Shown: positions 8,331 through 17,161, counted from the stretch's first letter. The stretch is 64,000 bases of DNA from Micropruina sp. (GCA_016716635.1 JADJVZ010000013.1:496001-560000); one strand, 5' to 3'. Numbers and translations are program-made. Notes: generated by a model from the sequence alone, not told the origin.

Positions 8331-9341
8331 CTAGAGCTCCTCGTTCGGGGGTTCGAGGATCAGCCGGACGCCGCGGGCCTGCCCGGTCTCGAGGCGAGCG
8401 TGAGCGGTGGCTGCGTCGCTCAGGGGCAGGTCCTCGATGAGGCGCGGCGCCATGAGTCCTTCGTCGACGAGGGCGTTGATCTCCTCCGCGGCGGCGGCAA
8501 GTTCGTCCGTCGTGGCGTTGGAGATGACGAACCCCAGCACGCTGGCATCGTTGATGTAGAGCTCCCGCACCGGGAAGGCCGGACGCTCGCCTCTGCCCGC
8601 CATGAGAATGACCCGGCCCCGGCGAGCGAGCAGGCTCGCGGCGAGGACGAAGTCGTGGTGACCGGAGGTGTCCAGGTGGACGTCCACACCGTGCGGTGCG
8701 GCCTCCCGTATCAGGCGCGGCAGGTCGGGATCGTGGTAGTCGAAGGCTTCTGCGGCGCCCAGCGAGAGGCAATCGTCCAGGTCGTCGGCCGATGCTGTGG
8801 CGATCACCTTGGCCCCGGCGTGGGCGGCCAGCACGGTAGCCGCGCGTCCGACGTGGCCGCCTGCCCCGGCGATCAGCACCGTCTCGCCGGGTTGTAGGTC
8901 GGCGTGGACCGTCAGCGCCAGGTACGCGGTTGCGGCCGGGTGCGCCACGGCGACGAGTTCAATCGGGTCGGCTCCCGGAGCGAGTGGGTAGAGCCGGTCG
9001 GCGGCCACGAGCGCGTACTGGGCGGCGGCTCCTTGGCGCCCGTCGTGGCCGAGGCTGTTGCACCACACCGGATCGCCGATCGCGAAGCCGGTCACCTGCG
9101 AGCCCACTTCGGCGACCCGTCCGACGAGGTCGCGGCCGATCACAAAGGGGAAGTCCACGAGCGTTCGGTAACGGCCCGAGCGGATCATCGTGTCCACCGG
9201 ATTCACAGCGACGGCATGCACCCGGACCAGCACATCGGTCGGCCCCGGTTCGGGGACGGGCAGGGCGCCATACCGGATGGTGTCGGGCGGGCCGAGCTCG
9301 TCGATGTAAGCCGCCCACATCAGACGCTGTGTCCTCGTCAT
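8331..9341 (-). CDS. Zinc-independent MDR oxidoreductase (quinone reductase-like)
   Basis: A 336-residue medium-chain dehydrogenase/reductase of the NADPH:quinone oxidoreductase type. It has the GroES-like N-terminal half (GPTDVLVRVHAVAVNPVDTMIRSG) and a Rossmann domain with GETVLIAGAGGHVGRAATVLA near residue 155. The cysteine cluster for structural zinc of classical alcohol dehydrogenases is missing, which fits quinone reductases or enoyl reductases. It faces the transglutaminase gene convergently. Substrate unknown. Confidence 0.82.
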   Translation of the reverse strand: MTRTQRLMWAAYIDELGPPDTIRYGALPVPEPGPTDVLVRVHAVAVNPVDTMIRSGRYRTLVDFPFVIGRDLVGRVAEVGSQVTGFAIGDPVWCNSLGHDGRQGAAAQYALVAADRLYPLAPGADPIELVAVAHPAATAYLALTVHADLQPGETVLIAGAGGHVGRAATVLAAHAGAKVIATASADDLDDCLSLGAAEAFDYHDPDLPRLIREAAPHGVDVHLDTSGHHDFVLAASLLARRGRVILMAGRGERPAFPVRELYINDASVLGFVISNATTDELAAAAEEINALVDEGLMAPRLIEDLPLSDAATAHARLETGQARGVRLILEPPNEEL

Positions 9342-9409
9342 AGATCCAACTTAGTCGGACTTAAGAAGGCGGCCAAGGGTTACCGGCGCTACCGAGGGTA
9401 GCGAAACGC

Positions 9410-10018
9410 CTACTCGGGCAGGGCAAGCCTGCCGGCCAGGGCGAGGTAGGTGACCGCGAACGTGCGGCGCAGCCAGGTCAGCACCCGCGGACGCTCGAGC
9501 ACCTGGTGGCGCACCGACGCAGCGAGCACGCCGTAGACGGCGAACACCGCGAACGTGGCGGCCATGAACAGCCCGCTCAGCCCAACCATCTGGACCCATG
9601 CCTCGCCCAACCCGGGGTGGACGAATAGCGGCAAAAAGGCGAAGAAGAACAGCGTCAGCTTGGGGTTGAGCACGTTGATCAGGACGGCCGTCCGGACGAT
9701 CGCCCAGTCGCCGACGGGTTCCGCGGCATCGTCCACGCTGAGCAGACTGTGGTCGCGCCAGGTCTGCCACGCGAGGTAAACCAAGTAGGCGACCCCGAGG
9801 TATTTCAAGGTCTGGAACGCGATCGCGCTGGCGTGCAGCAGCGCGGCCAGGCCGGTGATGGCCGCGAGCATGTGCGGCAGCACCCCCAACGTGCAGCCGA
9901 ACGCGGCGATGAGGCTGGCGCGGCGGCCCCGGGCGAGCCCGGTGGAGACGGTGTAGACCGCGCCGGTGCCCGGGGTGGCCACCACGATGAGGGTGGTGAT
10001 CCAAAAGGCGGCATCCAT
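9410..10018 (-). CDS. LysE/RhtB-family amino-acid exporter
   Basis: A 202-residue membrane protein with about six helices, typical for LysE/RhtB translocators. The family start MDAAFWITTLIVVATPGTGAVYTVS and the motif GCTLGVLPHMLAAITGL are present, as is VLINVLNPKLTLFFFAFLPLF near residue 110. I chose ATG 10018 over the longer frame because AGGAGC lies just upstream and the conserved first helix starts there. It would export an amino acid or homoserine-lactone-like solute; which one cannot be told. Confidence 0.85.
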   Translation of the reverse strand: MDAAFWITTLIVVATPGTGAVYTVSTGLARGRRASLIAAFGCTLGVLPHMLAAITGLAALLHASAIAFQTLKYLGVAYLVYLAWQTWRDHSLLSVDDAAEPVGDWAIVRTAVLINVLNPKLTLFFFAFLPLFVHPGLGEAWVQMVGLSGLFMAATFAVFAVYGVLAASVRHQVLERPRVLTWLRRTFAVTYLALAGRLALPE

Positions 10019-10121
10019 CGGGGCTCCTTGGTCGGTCGTTGGGGCGGAGACTACGCGGTCACGGGTGCGTTTGGGGTCCGGACGTCCCCAGGGGGACGCT
10101 CGCACTCCCAACCCGGGTCCT

Positions 10122-10865
10122 TCAGGTCGCGGACTCGATCGCGTCGAGATCACGGACGGCGTAACGGTGGTGCTCCCATTCCTCCTCGAGGATCGTCTGG
10201 ACGCAGGAGAGCACGGTCACTTGGACTGGCCACCAGGGGTTTTGGCGTTCCTCTTGCAGCTGCGCCGGGGTGACCTGCGCCAGGAACCCGCGGACCATCG
10301 CCTGCCTCTCGGCCCTGACCGCGAGCACGTCATCGAAGCTGGGATCAGTGAACGAGAAGACGGCCAGGTCGTTGCCGTCCTCGGCGTATTCGGCGTGGGG
10401 CTGTCCGATCGGATGCAGCGGCTCGTCAAGTTGCAGCGCCGCCCGCCGGAGCCAGACGTCCGTGGCCATCACGAGGTGCCGCAAGGTCTGGGCGAACGTC
10501 CACTCCCCGCCGACGGAGGCGTCTACCGTCCCCGCGGGCATGCGCTGGGCACGTTCGACCGTGGCGGCCCAGGTGCTTTCGAGGGATGTCCAGGCCTCCC
10601 GGAGCCCCTCGGGGTTGGACGCGCGGCGAAGCGAGCGCCCCGGAAAGCGGCGGTTCAACTCGGAATCGACGAAGAGGGCCACGTCGACCCCGTTGACGAC
10701 CAGCGACCCGCCTTCGTACAGCCACGGGTCGTCGACCGACAGTCCGTCCGCGTTGACGCCGCGCATCACCGCGCCGGCGAGATTCGTCCGGAGGAATCTC
10801 GCGCCGGCTAGATCGACGTTGAGGAACTCGCGCGGTTCGGGACCATCGTGGGGGGTGCCTGCCAT
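10122..10865 (-). CDS. DinB-like protein with N-terminal pentapeptide-like segment
   Basis: A 247-residue protein. Residues 10-45 look like a short pentapeptide stretch (EFLNVDLAGARFLRTNLAGAVMRGVNADG), and the rest is a DinB-like four-helix bundle with TFAQTLRHLVMATDVWL near 122 and EEEWEHHRYAVRDLD near 227. The spaced His residues (about 129 and 232) suit the usual metal site of DinB/YfiT proteins. Such proteins are often thiol-dependent transferases or lack a known role. It lies 33 bases after the WYL regulator on the same strand, so it may be cotranscribed and controlled by it. Confidence 0.78.
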   Translation of the reverse strand: MAGTPHDGPEPREFLNVDLAGARFLRTNLAGAVMRGVNADGLSVDDPWLYEGGSLVVNGVDVALFVDSELNRRFPGRSLRRASNPEGLREAWTSLESTWAATVERAQRMPAGTVDASVGGEWTFAQTLRHLVMATDVWLRRAALQLDEPLHPIGQPHAEYAEDGNDLAVFSFTDPSFDDVLAVRAERQAMVRGFLAQVTPAQLQEERQNPWWPVQVTVLSCVQTILEEEWEHHRYAVRDLDAIESAT

Positions 10866-10898
10866 GCCGCGACGCTAGCCGGTGAGGGGGCGAGAGTT

Positions 10899-11876
10899 CT
10901 AGGCGTCGGGGTGCGAAACGTGGACGGCGCGGGCCTGGTCGGCGATCTCGACCATCAGGGTGCGAAGCTCGGGCGGGGAGACCGCCTCGACCCAGTTCCC
11001 GAAGCCGAGCAGGACGCCGACGCTGCCACGCAGGGTACTGACCTCGGCCCGGATCTCGACCCGGTCGCCGCCGTGGTCGACCACCGTGGGTTCGCCCATG
11101 AGGACCAGCCGCAGCGTGCGTTGGACGAGATCCGCCTGGGCGCGCGCGACCGACAGGACGATCGGGTGGCTGGGCAGCGCCTGCCATTCGGCGCGGAGCT
11201 CGTGCCACAGGCGCAGGACGTCCAGGCGTTCAGGACGGTCGGTGGGCTCGTCGAGAAGCTCGGCGGCCTCCATCCGATCGACGCGGTAGGCGTGGTTCGT
11301 GCCGCGGTCGCCCGCCACGAGGTACCAGGTGTCCGCCGCCAGGACGAGGCCCCACGGGTCGAGCACGCGTTCGCTGCCACGGGATTCTCCGCGCGGCCGA
11401 TAGCTCACGCGAAGGCGCTGATCCGACTGGACGGCGGCGAAGACCGCGCGCATGGCCGGCGGCGTGCGGACGGCGCCCGTGCCCCACCCGCCGGGATCAA
11501 TGACCAGGCGATCGAGCAGGCCGCCGACCCGGTCAAGGTGGGCGCTGGGCAGGCTGGAAGCGAGCTTGCGGAGGGCCCGGGCAAACTCGTCACCCAGCCC
11601 GAGGGCCCCGGCGACGTGCGCGCCGCCGGCGACGAAGAGGGCACCCGCTTCATCAACCGCCAGGGCCTCGGCGTCAGGGCGAAACCCGGCCACCAAGGCG
11701 TAGCCGCCGAGGCGTCCGCGTTCGGCGTAGACAGGAACGCCCGCGGCGGAGAGGGCCTCTATATCGCGAGCGATGGTCCGCGGCGTGACTTCGAGCCGTC
11801 GGGCCAGGTCGGTGGCGCTCATGCGTCCGTGTTGGCGCAGCAGGGCTGCCACCTGGAGCAAACGATCGGCGCGCAT
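10899..11876 (-). CDS. YafY-type WYL-domain transcriptional regulator
   Basis: A 325-residue regulator with an N-terminal HTH (RLLQVAALLRQHGRMSATDLARRLEVTPRTIARDIEALS), a central WYL domain (RVLDPWGLVLAADTWYLVAGDRG, about residues 165-190) and a C-terminal WCX extension. WYL domains bind nucleic acid or small ligands and set the activity of the HTH. It is divergent from the TIGR03086 gene, with TGACA/TGTCA elements between them. Target and ligand are unknown. Confidence 0.88.
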   Translation of the reverse strand: MRADRLLQVAALLRQHGRMSATDLARRLEVTPRTIARDIEALSAAGVPVYAERGRLGGYALVAGFRPDAEALAVDEAGALFVAGGAHVAGALGLGDEFARALRKLASSLPSAHLDRVGGLLDRLVIDPGGWGTGAVRTPPAMRAVFAAVQSDQRLRVSYRPRGESRGSERVLDPWGLVLAADTWYLVAGDRGTNHAYRVDRMEAAELLDEPTDRPERLDVLRLWHELRAEWQALPSHPIVLSVARAQADLVQRTLRLVLMGEPTVVDHGGDRVEIRAEVSTLRGSVGVLLGFGNWVEAVSPPELRTLMVEIADQARAVHVSHPDA

Positions 11877-11886
11877 GTTTCAAGAA

Positions 11887-11914
11887 TGACAGGAAAATAT
11901 GACAAGAGGTGTCA
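11887..11914. promoter_or_regulatory. Putative operator of the WYL regulator (TGACA/TGTCA)
   Basis: TGACA occurs at 11887-11891 and again at 11900-11904, and the second pairs with TGTCA at 11910-11914 across a 5-base spacer. The site is 10 bases from the WYL start codon, in the gap to the divergent TIGR03086 gene. It is an operator candidate by position and symmetry only. Confidence 0.45.
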
Positions 11915-11975
11915 GGTATCCCCCACCAGGATGAGTCTCATCACCCATTGATCCGTTTGTGAAGAAGGTTCTCTC

Positions 11976-12557
11976 ATGACTGCTCCCGCCGATTTCCGTC
12001 CGTCCCTGATCCGCGCCCAAGACTGGCTGGCCGAGCTGATCGCCGGCGTCCGCGATGACCAGTGGCACAACCCGACGCCCTGCACCGAGTACGACGTGAC
12101 CGCATTGGTCGAGCACCTGCTCGCCGTGCAGCAGCGGACGTTGCTGCTCGCCACCGTCGGGACGGTCGAGGGCGCGCCGCGCGAACTGCCGCTGCCCGCC
12201 GGTGACGTGGCCGACACCTTCCGGGCGGCGTTCGCCGAGTCTCGTCCGGCGTGGGCGGCGTGGACGCCGGAGGAACTGGGCAGTCGGACGGTCGTTCATC
12301 CGATCGGGGTCGTCCCCGGTGGTGTGGCCGTGATGATGTACACCGAGGAGAACCTCACCCACGGCTGGGACTTGGCCGTCGCGACCGGCCAAGACGCCGA
12401 GGCGCCCGCCGATCTCGTCGAGCCCGTGCTGGCGTTCATGAAGAATGCCCTGCCTGCCGAGCGTCCGCCGATGATGCCCTTCGCGGACGCCATCGAGCCC
12501 GCGGCCGACGCCGCTCCGACCGAGCGCCTGGCCAACTGGATGGGCCGGTCCCGGTAG
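11976..12557 (+). CDS. TIGR03086-type metal-binding protein (mycothiol-dependent DinB fold)
   Basis: A 193-residue protein of the TIGR03086/maleylpyruvate isomerase-like group. It shows WHNPTPCTEYDVTALVEHLLAVQQ near residue 30 and ENLTHGWDLAVATGQ near residue 125, the segments that carry the metal-binding His residues. Relatives use mycothiol and are a signature of Actinomycetota. It is divergent from the WYL regulator and likely under its control. The reaction is not known. Confidence 0.85.
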   Translation: MTAPADFRPSLIRAQDWLAELIAGVRDDQWHNPTPCTEYDVTALVEHLLAVQQRTLLLATVGTVEGAPRELPLPAGDVADTFRAAFAESRPAWAAWTPEELGSRTVVHPIGVVPGGVAVMMYTEENLTHGWDLAVATGQDAEAPADLVEPVLAFMKNALPAERPPMMPFADAIEPAADAAPTERLANWMGRSR

Positions 12558-12571
12558 CTGCCGGAGTGGCG

Positions 12572-13606
12572 TTACCCTGCGGCCTTGGGGATGAGGACCA
12601 CCTTGCCTCGAAGGTGTCCCGACTCCATGGCCCGCAGGGCGTCCGCCGCGGCTTCAAAGGGAGCGGTGTGGTCGATCGGGGCTCGCAGCTCACCGGTGGC
12701 CATCAGGGCCAACACCTTCGTCAGGCGCTCGGTCGTGGTTTGGGAAAAGAGCGAGGTCAGCGTCTGGGACGTGAATGGGTTGAGCACCACAGCCCCGAGG
12801 TTCCGCTGCTGCCCACCCAGCAGGCGGCCGCCGCGCTCGCCGCCCACGATGACCAGCCGACCTTCACGGCTCAGTGCTGAGCGGACTTCCCGCAGCGGAC
12901 GATTGCCCGCAATGTCGATCACGACATCGAAGGGTTCGTCGAAGTCGCTGAGCGCGGTCGTGGCGTAGTCGGCCACCACGTCGGCGCCCAGCTCGGAGAC
13001 GAAGGCGGCCTTGGCGAGGCTGCAGACCGCCGTGACGTGGGCCCCGGCGAGTGCGGCGAGTTGCACGGCGAAGCTGCCCACCCCGCCCGAGGCGCCGAGA
13101 ATCAGGACGCGTTCCCCGGCCCTGACCTGGCCCTGCTCCCGGAGCGCACCCCAGGCGGTCACGCCTGATACCCCGACGGTGGCGGCGGCGATGGTGCTGA
13201 CCGAGGGCGGAACGGCGGCGACCGACTGCGGGCGCGCGAGGGCGAACTCTGCGAAAGTGCCCTGGGCCTCCCCGGCGACCCGTTGACCGACGGCCAGTCC
13301 GTGGACCTCGGCGCCGACCTCCACCACCGTGCCGACCACTTCGCCGCCCAAGATGGGTTGGCGTGGACGCCGGATCCCGAACGCGAGGCGCATCAGCGAG
13401 GGGAGCCCGTGGAGCAGGTGCAAGACCGCGCGGTCGAGCCCGGCTGCCTCCACCTGGATCGAGATCTCCTTGGGTCCCGGCCGGGGGATTGGCAGGTTCT
13501 CGACGGCCACCTGGTCGGCGCCGCCGTAGTCGCGCCGCGTCACCGCGGCCATCAGCGGCGGAAGCTCAGTGAGGGCGCTGGCAGGACGCGTTTCGCCAAG
13601 AGTCAT
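12572..13606 (-). CDS. MDR-family NAD(P)-dependent oxidoreductase
   Basis: A 344-residue medium-chain dehydrogenase/reductase. The GroES-like half has ISIQVEAAGLDRAVLHLLHG and GGEVVGTVVEVGAEVHGLAVGQRV, and the Rossmann half has GERVLILGASGGVGSFAVQLAALAGAHVTAVCS near residue 160. It lacks the zinc Cys cluster, as in quinone-reductase-like enzymes. I start at ATG 13606 (MTLGETRP); the open frame runs further but into the regulator gene. Divergent from a TetR gene with two operators in the gap, so it is probably induced by that regulator's ligand. Confidence 0.82.
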   Translation of the reverse strand: MTLGETRPASALTELPPLMAAVTRRDYGGADQVAVENLPIPRPGPKEISIQVEAAGLDRAVLHLLHGLPSLMRLAFGIRRPRQPILGGEVVGTVVEVGAEVHGLAVGQRVAGEAQGTFAEFALARPQSVAAVPPSVSTIAAATVGVSGVTAWGALREQGQVRAGERVLILGASGGVGSFAVQLAALAGAHVTAVCSLAKAAFVSELGADVVADYATTALSDFDEPFDVVIDIAGNRPLREVRSALSREGRLVIVGGERGGRLLGGQQRNLGAVVLNPFTSQTLTSLFSQTTTERLTKVLALMATGELRAPIDHTAPFEAAADALRAMESGHLRGKVVLIPKAAG

Positions 13607-13624
13607 CTCAAGGAACCTTTCGGA

Positions 13625-13668
13625 CTTACAATGTAAGAATAACGAGGACGCTAGCATTACGTTGTAAG
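13625..13668. promoter_or_regulatory. Twin TetR operators between MDR and TetR genes
   Basis: 13625-13637 is a perfect palindrome CTTACA-A-TGTAAG. 13656-13668 (ATTACGTTGTAAG) is an imperfect copy of it. They are 31 bp apart centre to centre, between the divergent MDR gene (start 13606) and the TetR gene (start 13692). Position and symmetry make them the likely binding sites of the neighbouring regulator. Confidence 0.72.
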
Positions 13669-13691
13669 GTAAGCAATACCCAGGAGTCCCG

Positions 13692-14333
13692 GTGCCCCCT
13701 CGAAAGCTCACGCGCGTCTCGGTCGTTGAGGCCGCCGTCGCGCAGGCCGACGCCTTGGGCATTGACGCCTTGACCATGCGTTCCCTCGCCCGAGACCTCG
13801 GCGTCGAGGCAATGTCGCTGTACCACCACGTGGCCAACAAGGAGGCCCTCCTCGACGCCATGGTGGACGCCGTGTACGCCGAGTATCGACAGGTCAGCCC
13901 TGGCGGCGATTGGCGCGCGGAGCTCAGGCTGCGCTCTGAGTCCGTCCGGGACACTCTCGTCCGGCACCCCTGGGCCCTGCCGCTCATCGAATCACGCCTC
14001 ACGCCAGGACCGGCGACCTTGGCCGCTCACGACGCCAACATCGCCTGCCTGCGGGCGGCCGGGTTCGCCCCCCGGCAGGTCGCCCTGGCTTACGCCTTGC
14101 TGGACGCGTTCACCTACGGGTTCGTCCTGCAACAGCTGATGGTTCCGTTCAGCAACGGCGACGAGGCGGCCGCCTTCGTTCAGGGGGACGAACTCTGGTC
14201 GGCGATGGCGGCCTACCCGAACATGGTGTGGTTCACCCAAGAGGTAGTGCTGCAGTCGGGCTACTCGTTCGAGCGCGAGTTCGCGCCCGGCCTCGACCTT
14301 GTTCTGGACGCGATCGCTAGCCTCAAGGCCTGA
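13692..14333 (+). CDS. TetR/AcrR-family regulator
   Basis: A 213-residue TetR-type regulator starting at GTG 13692, eight bases after AGGAG. The HTH is clear (LTRVSVVEAAVAQADALG, then DALTMRSLARDLGVEAMSLYHHVANKEALLDAMVDAV), and the C-terminal domain carries SVRDTLVRHPWALPLIESR, typical of the TetR_C_1 class. It probably represses itself and the divergent MDR gene. Twelve bases after its stop comes the glycosylase gene, which could be read through with it. Confidence 0.87.
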   Translation: MPPRKLTRVSVVEAAVAQADALGIDALTMRSLARDLGVEAMSLYHHVANKEALLDAMVDAVYAEYRQVSPGGDWRAELRLRSESVRDTLVRHPWALPLIESRLTPGPATLAAHDANIACLRAAGFAPRQVALAYALLDAFTYGFVLQQLMVPFSNGDEAAAFVQGDELWSAMAAYPNMVWFTQEVVLQSGYSFEREFAPGLDLVLDAIASLKA

Positions 14334-14345
14334 GACAGGGGAACC

Positions 14346-14942
14346 ATGACCAACACGATCGACGACCTGATCAACGGGCGCTGCTTTTGGTGCGGCACCG
14401 ACGAGATGTATGTGCGCTATCACGATCGGGAGTGGGGACGGCCCGTCCATGACGACACCCGGTTGTTCGAGAAGGTGTGCCTTGAGGGCTTCCAGTCAGG
14501 GTTGTCGTGGTACACGATCCTGAAGCGCCGCGAGGGGTTTCGTGCGGCCTTCCAGCAGTTCGACCTCGACGTTGTCGCGGCGTACACCGACTCCGACGTG
14601 GAGCGGCTGCTCCAAGACGACGGCATCATCCGCCACCGCGGCAAGATCGAAGCCACGATCAACAACGCGCAGCGCGCTCTTGAACTGGTGGCTGAGTTCG
14701 GCTCTTTGGACTCCTACTTTTGGCAGTTTGTGCCGCCAGCGAATGAGCGTCCGGCTGAGCTCACACGCGGCACCATTCCGGCCAGCACCCCCACCTCGAC
14801 CCGCCTGAGCAAAGACCTCAAGAAGCGCGGGTGGAAGTTCGTGGGGCCGACGACGTGCTACGCCTTCATGCAGGCCATGGGGTTGGTCAACGACCACATG
14901 GCGGGGTGCGTGCACCAACCCAGCGCGGCACCGGTCCGCTAG
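14346..14942 (+). CDS. tag: DNA-3-methyladenine glycosylase I
   Basis: A 198-residue base-excision repair enzyme that removes N3-methyladenine from DNA. Family motifs are evident: the zinc-binding N-terminal CFWCGTDEMYVRYHDREWG, FEKVCLEGFQSGLSWYTILKRREGFRAAF (catalytic Glu region), and the late FVGPTTCYAFMQAMGLVNDHMAGC with the remaining zinc-ligand region. Length is normal for Tag. It follows the TetR gene by 12 bases and ends in a CTAG shared with the stop of the convergent MerR gene. Confidence 0.95.
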   Translation: MTNTIDDLINGRCFWCGTDEMYVRYHDREWGRPVHDDTRLFEKVCLEGFQSGLSWYTILKRREGFRAAFQQFDLDVVAAYTDSDVERLLQDDGIIRHRGKIEATINNAQRALELVAEFGSLDSYFWQFVPPANERPAELTRGTIPASTPTSTRLSKDLKKRGWKFVGPTTCYAFMQAMGLVNDHMAGCVHQPSAAPVR

Positions 14943-15727
14943 CGACGAATGGGCTGCTGGAGTTCGGTGACCCAGGTGGACTGATCGTCCCCCTCGGTCC
15001 GGACGTAGAGCTCCCGGCAGGGGCCGTCGAAGGTGTGCCCGTTCTCGACGATCCAGCGGTGCAGGGCCTGCCAGGACTCGCGAATCGTGGCCATCGAGCC
15101 CAGATGGACGCCGCACACGGCCTCCACTGCCGGCAGGTCGACGACCTCGGATCCGGGCGGCGGCTCCCAGTGGTAGGCGTACCCGACGACCACGTCCATG
15201 CCGGAGTCGGTCTCGGCGTACGTGGCGATCGGGGTCGTGAACGACCCCGGAACGGGCGGCAGGGTGGCCGCGACGGACGCGAACATCGGACCAATGTGGT
15301 CGTCCAACTGTTCGGGCTCGAGGTTGGCGGTCTGCGCTACGAGCCGGACGGCTGGCAGCGCTTTGATGACGAAATCGGCGGACATGATGGTTTCCTTGTC
15401 GATCATTCGGAGCCTCGATTCGACCGCCGCCAGCCGGGTGCCGACGGCGCGCGCCTCGTCCTCAAGTTCGATCCGTCGCAGGCGGAGCATGCCGCGGAGC
15501 TCGTCCGGACCGACGTCTTCGACCATGATGCGACGCACCTGGTCGAGGGTGAAGCCAAGATCCTTGAGGGCTACGAGGCGATTGAGAACGTGCAACTGCT
15601 CGGGGGAGTAGGAGCGATAGCCGTTGCCGGGGTCAACGTGATCGGGCGTGAGCAGCCCAAGATCGTCGTAGTGGCGCAGCATGCGCATCGACACCTGACC
15701 GAGTCGAGCGAAGTCCGAGATGTACAT
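14939..15727 (-). CDS. MerR-family regulator with GyrI-like ligand domain
   Basis: A 262-residue regulator. The MerR HTH is plain (MYISDFARLGQVSMRMLRHYDDLGLLTPDHVDPGNGYRSYS), with a dimerisation helix to about residue 110, then a GyrI/SOUL-like effector domain in the BltR style (VRLVAQTANL onwards to the end). Proteins of this type sense drugs or other lipophilic ligands and remodel promoters with wide spacers. Its stop overlaps that of tag in a CTAG. A MerR-like site lies just upstream. Target beyond itself unknown. Confidence 0.88.
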   Translation of the reverse strand: MYISDFARLGQVSMRMLRHYDDLGLLTPDHVDPGNGYRSYSPEQLHVLNRLVALKDLGFTLDQVRRIMVEDVGPDELRGMLRLRRIELEDEARAVGTRLAAVESRLRMIDKETIMSADFVIKALPAVRLVAQTANLEPEQLDDHIGPMFASVAATLPPVPGSFTTPIATYAETDSGMDVVVGYAYHWEPPPGSEVVDLPAVEAVCGVHLGSMATIRESWQALHRWIVENGHTFDGPCRELYVRTEGDDQSTWVTELQQPIRR

Positions 15728-15741
15728 GGCACCTTTCTCCT

Positions 15742-15764
15742 CCCTGACACGGTGTGAAGGTCAA
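15742..15764 (-). promoter_or_regulatory. Putative MerR-type operator/promoter
   Basis: On the minus strand TTGACC (15764-15759) resembles a -35 box and is directly followed by an imperfect dyad centred on ACAC-C-GTGT (15747-15755). This is the usual position for MerR proteins, between -35 and -10. I could not find a good -10 box, so this is tentative. Confidence 0.4.
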
Positions 15765-15946
15765 CCCGGCGTCCTACAGGTCGCGCGGACGTGGTTGAAA
15801 GGAGTTTCTCGCATAGCGATGGTCAAGGCGATCCGCCACCTCGACCTCGGGGCTTGGACGTCGGGGCGAGCGTCCGCGGGTAGGGGGAGACGGCGGACGG
15901 ACGCGCGTTCGACGTCGGCCGAAGAGCGTTCTGGCAGGCTGACGGA

Positions 15947-16444
15947 GTGAGTGAGTCGAGCGACCCGGTGCTGCGGCGCTATCAGCCTGCTGATGCCGGA
16001 GCCACCCGCAACGTCTTCGAGGCGGCGATTCGGGGCACGGCGGCCAGGTTCTACGCCCCGGAACAGATCGATGCATGGTGTCCGACGACGCACGACCCCC
16101 AGGCCTGGGCGGCCGCTCGCGCCCGTGCCTGGACGATCGTGGCCGAGCTGGACGGACACCTCGTGGGCTTCTCCGATCTCAGGGACGACGGTGAACTGGA
16201 CATGCTTTTCGTGGCTCCCGAGGCCGGGGGACGTGGGGTGGCCCGAGCTCTGGTGGCCGAGGTGCTCGCCGAGGCGCGCCGCCGTCAGCTGACGAAGGTC
16301 ACTACCCGGGCTAGCCGTGCGGCTCGACCGGCGTTCGAGCGGTTCGGCTTCGTGGTCGATCGTCCGAACGAGAACAACATCGTCCGCGGGGTGGCTGTGC
16401 CCAACTTCGAGATGCACATCGACTTGCCCCGACCCCGGCCATGA
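15947..16444 (+). CDS. GNAT-family N-acetyltransferase
   Basis: A 165-residue acetyltransferase. Acetyl-CoA binding is indicated by ELDMLFVAPEAGGRGVARALVAEVLAEARRR (about residues 84-115), where V-x-P-x-x-x-G-x-G-V/R forms motif A, and by RPAFERFGFVVDRPN as motif B. The start is GTG 15947. Substrate unknown; close relatives act on small amines or protein N-termini. It stands alone, divergent from the MerR gene. Confidence 0.85.
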   Translation: MSESSDPVLRRYQPADAGATRNVFEAAIRGTAARFYAPEQIDAWCPTTHDPQAWAAARARAWTIVAELDGHLVGFSDLRDDGELDMLFVAPEAGGRGVARALVAEVLAEARRRQLTKVTTRASRAARPAFERFGFVVDRPNENNIVRGVAVPNFEMHIDLPRPRP

Positions 16445-16520
16445 GGCCCTCCGAACTGCCGAGCGATTCCTCCCCCGAGACCCGGCTGGCGGCGTAGCCC
16501 CGTCCCATCCGTCCCTTGTG

Positions 16521-16595
16521 TCCACTTTGCTGGCGTGAGAGATCTTTGCTGGCGATATATCGGTAGCAAAGACGCCTATCGCCAGCAAGGTCAAC
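16521..16595. repeat. Nested palindromic element, copy 1
   Basis: Outer arms TTGCTGGCG (16527-16535) and CGCCAGCAA (16580-16588) enclose an inner palindrome at 16545-16570 built around CGATATATCG. The same layout recurs at 21351-21424 with near-identical arms, so this is a dispersed family. It lies between the convergent GNAT gene and the epimerase-like pseudogene. It could form nested hairpins acting as a bidirectional terminator, or be a small non-autonomous mobile element. Confidence 0.8.
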
Positions 16596-16613
16596 GAAAA
16601 GGGGAGGTGTCGG

Positions 16614-17161
16614 CTAGCTCAGCAGCGCGGTGATGCCTTCGCGATAGTAGACGGCCGAGTTGGTCAGGCTTTGCGTCTTGCCGGGACCGTAAACTCGGGC
16701 GCCCGTCCGATGACGGCCTCGACGTTGCCCGCGCTCATCGAGGCCAACAGTTGCTCGGCGATCCGCGACAGGACGGTTGCCTTGCGTCCGACCGGGGCGA
16801 AGGCGGTGTCTTCGGTCTGCACCGCTGACGTGCGGGGGTACATGTAGGTGTTGTCGAAGAAGACCAGCCTGGCGCCGTGCTGCCGGCAGGCGGCGATGGT
16901 GTTGGTCATCATGACCGGGAACCGCTCCTCCCACAGCGCTGAGTCGAGGGGGAGCCCCACCGTGAGGTAGACCACCTCGCTCCCGGCGACGGCGGCCGAG
17001 GTGGCGTCGGCGTCCATGAGGTCGGCGGGGAACAGTTCGTCCGTCTCGTTGACCTTGCGTGGGCTCCGGCTCACCAGGCGGATGTCTCGCGTGTAGTGGC
17101 GGTGGAGTTCGCGGGCCAGCTCGTCGGCGATCGGGCCGCCGGCGCCAAGGATGGTCTGCAC
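16614..17161 (-). pseudogene. NAD-dependent epimerase-like gene, frameshifted and internally deleted
   Basis: The first 156 or so residues read as an NAD(P)-binding epimerase (MQTILGAGGPIADELARELH, later VFFDNTYMYP and EAVIGRAPEF). After GRAPEF the frame shifts: the expected YGPGKTQSLTNS continues in the next frame, consistent with loss of one T near 16692. That second frame ends soon (TNSAVYYREGITALLS) at 16614, although family members run to about 300 residues, so an internal deletion is also likely. It would be the last gene of the TetR and DJ-1-like minus-strand group. Confidence 0.75.
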
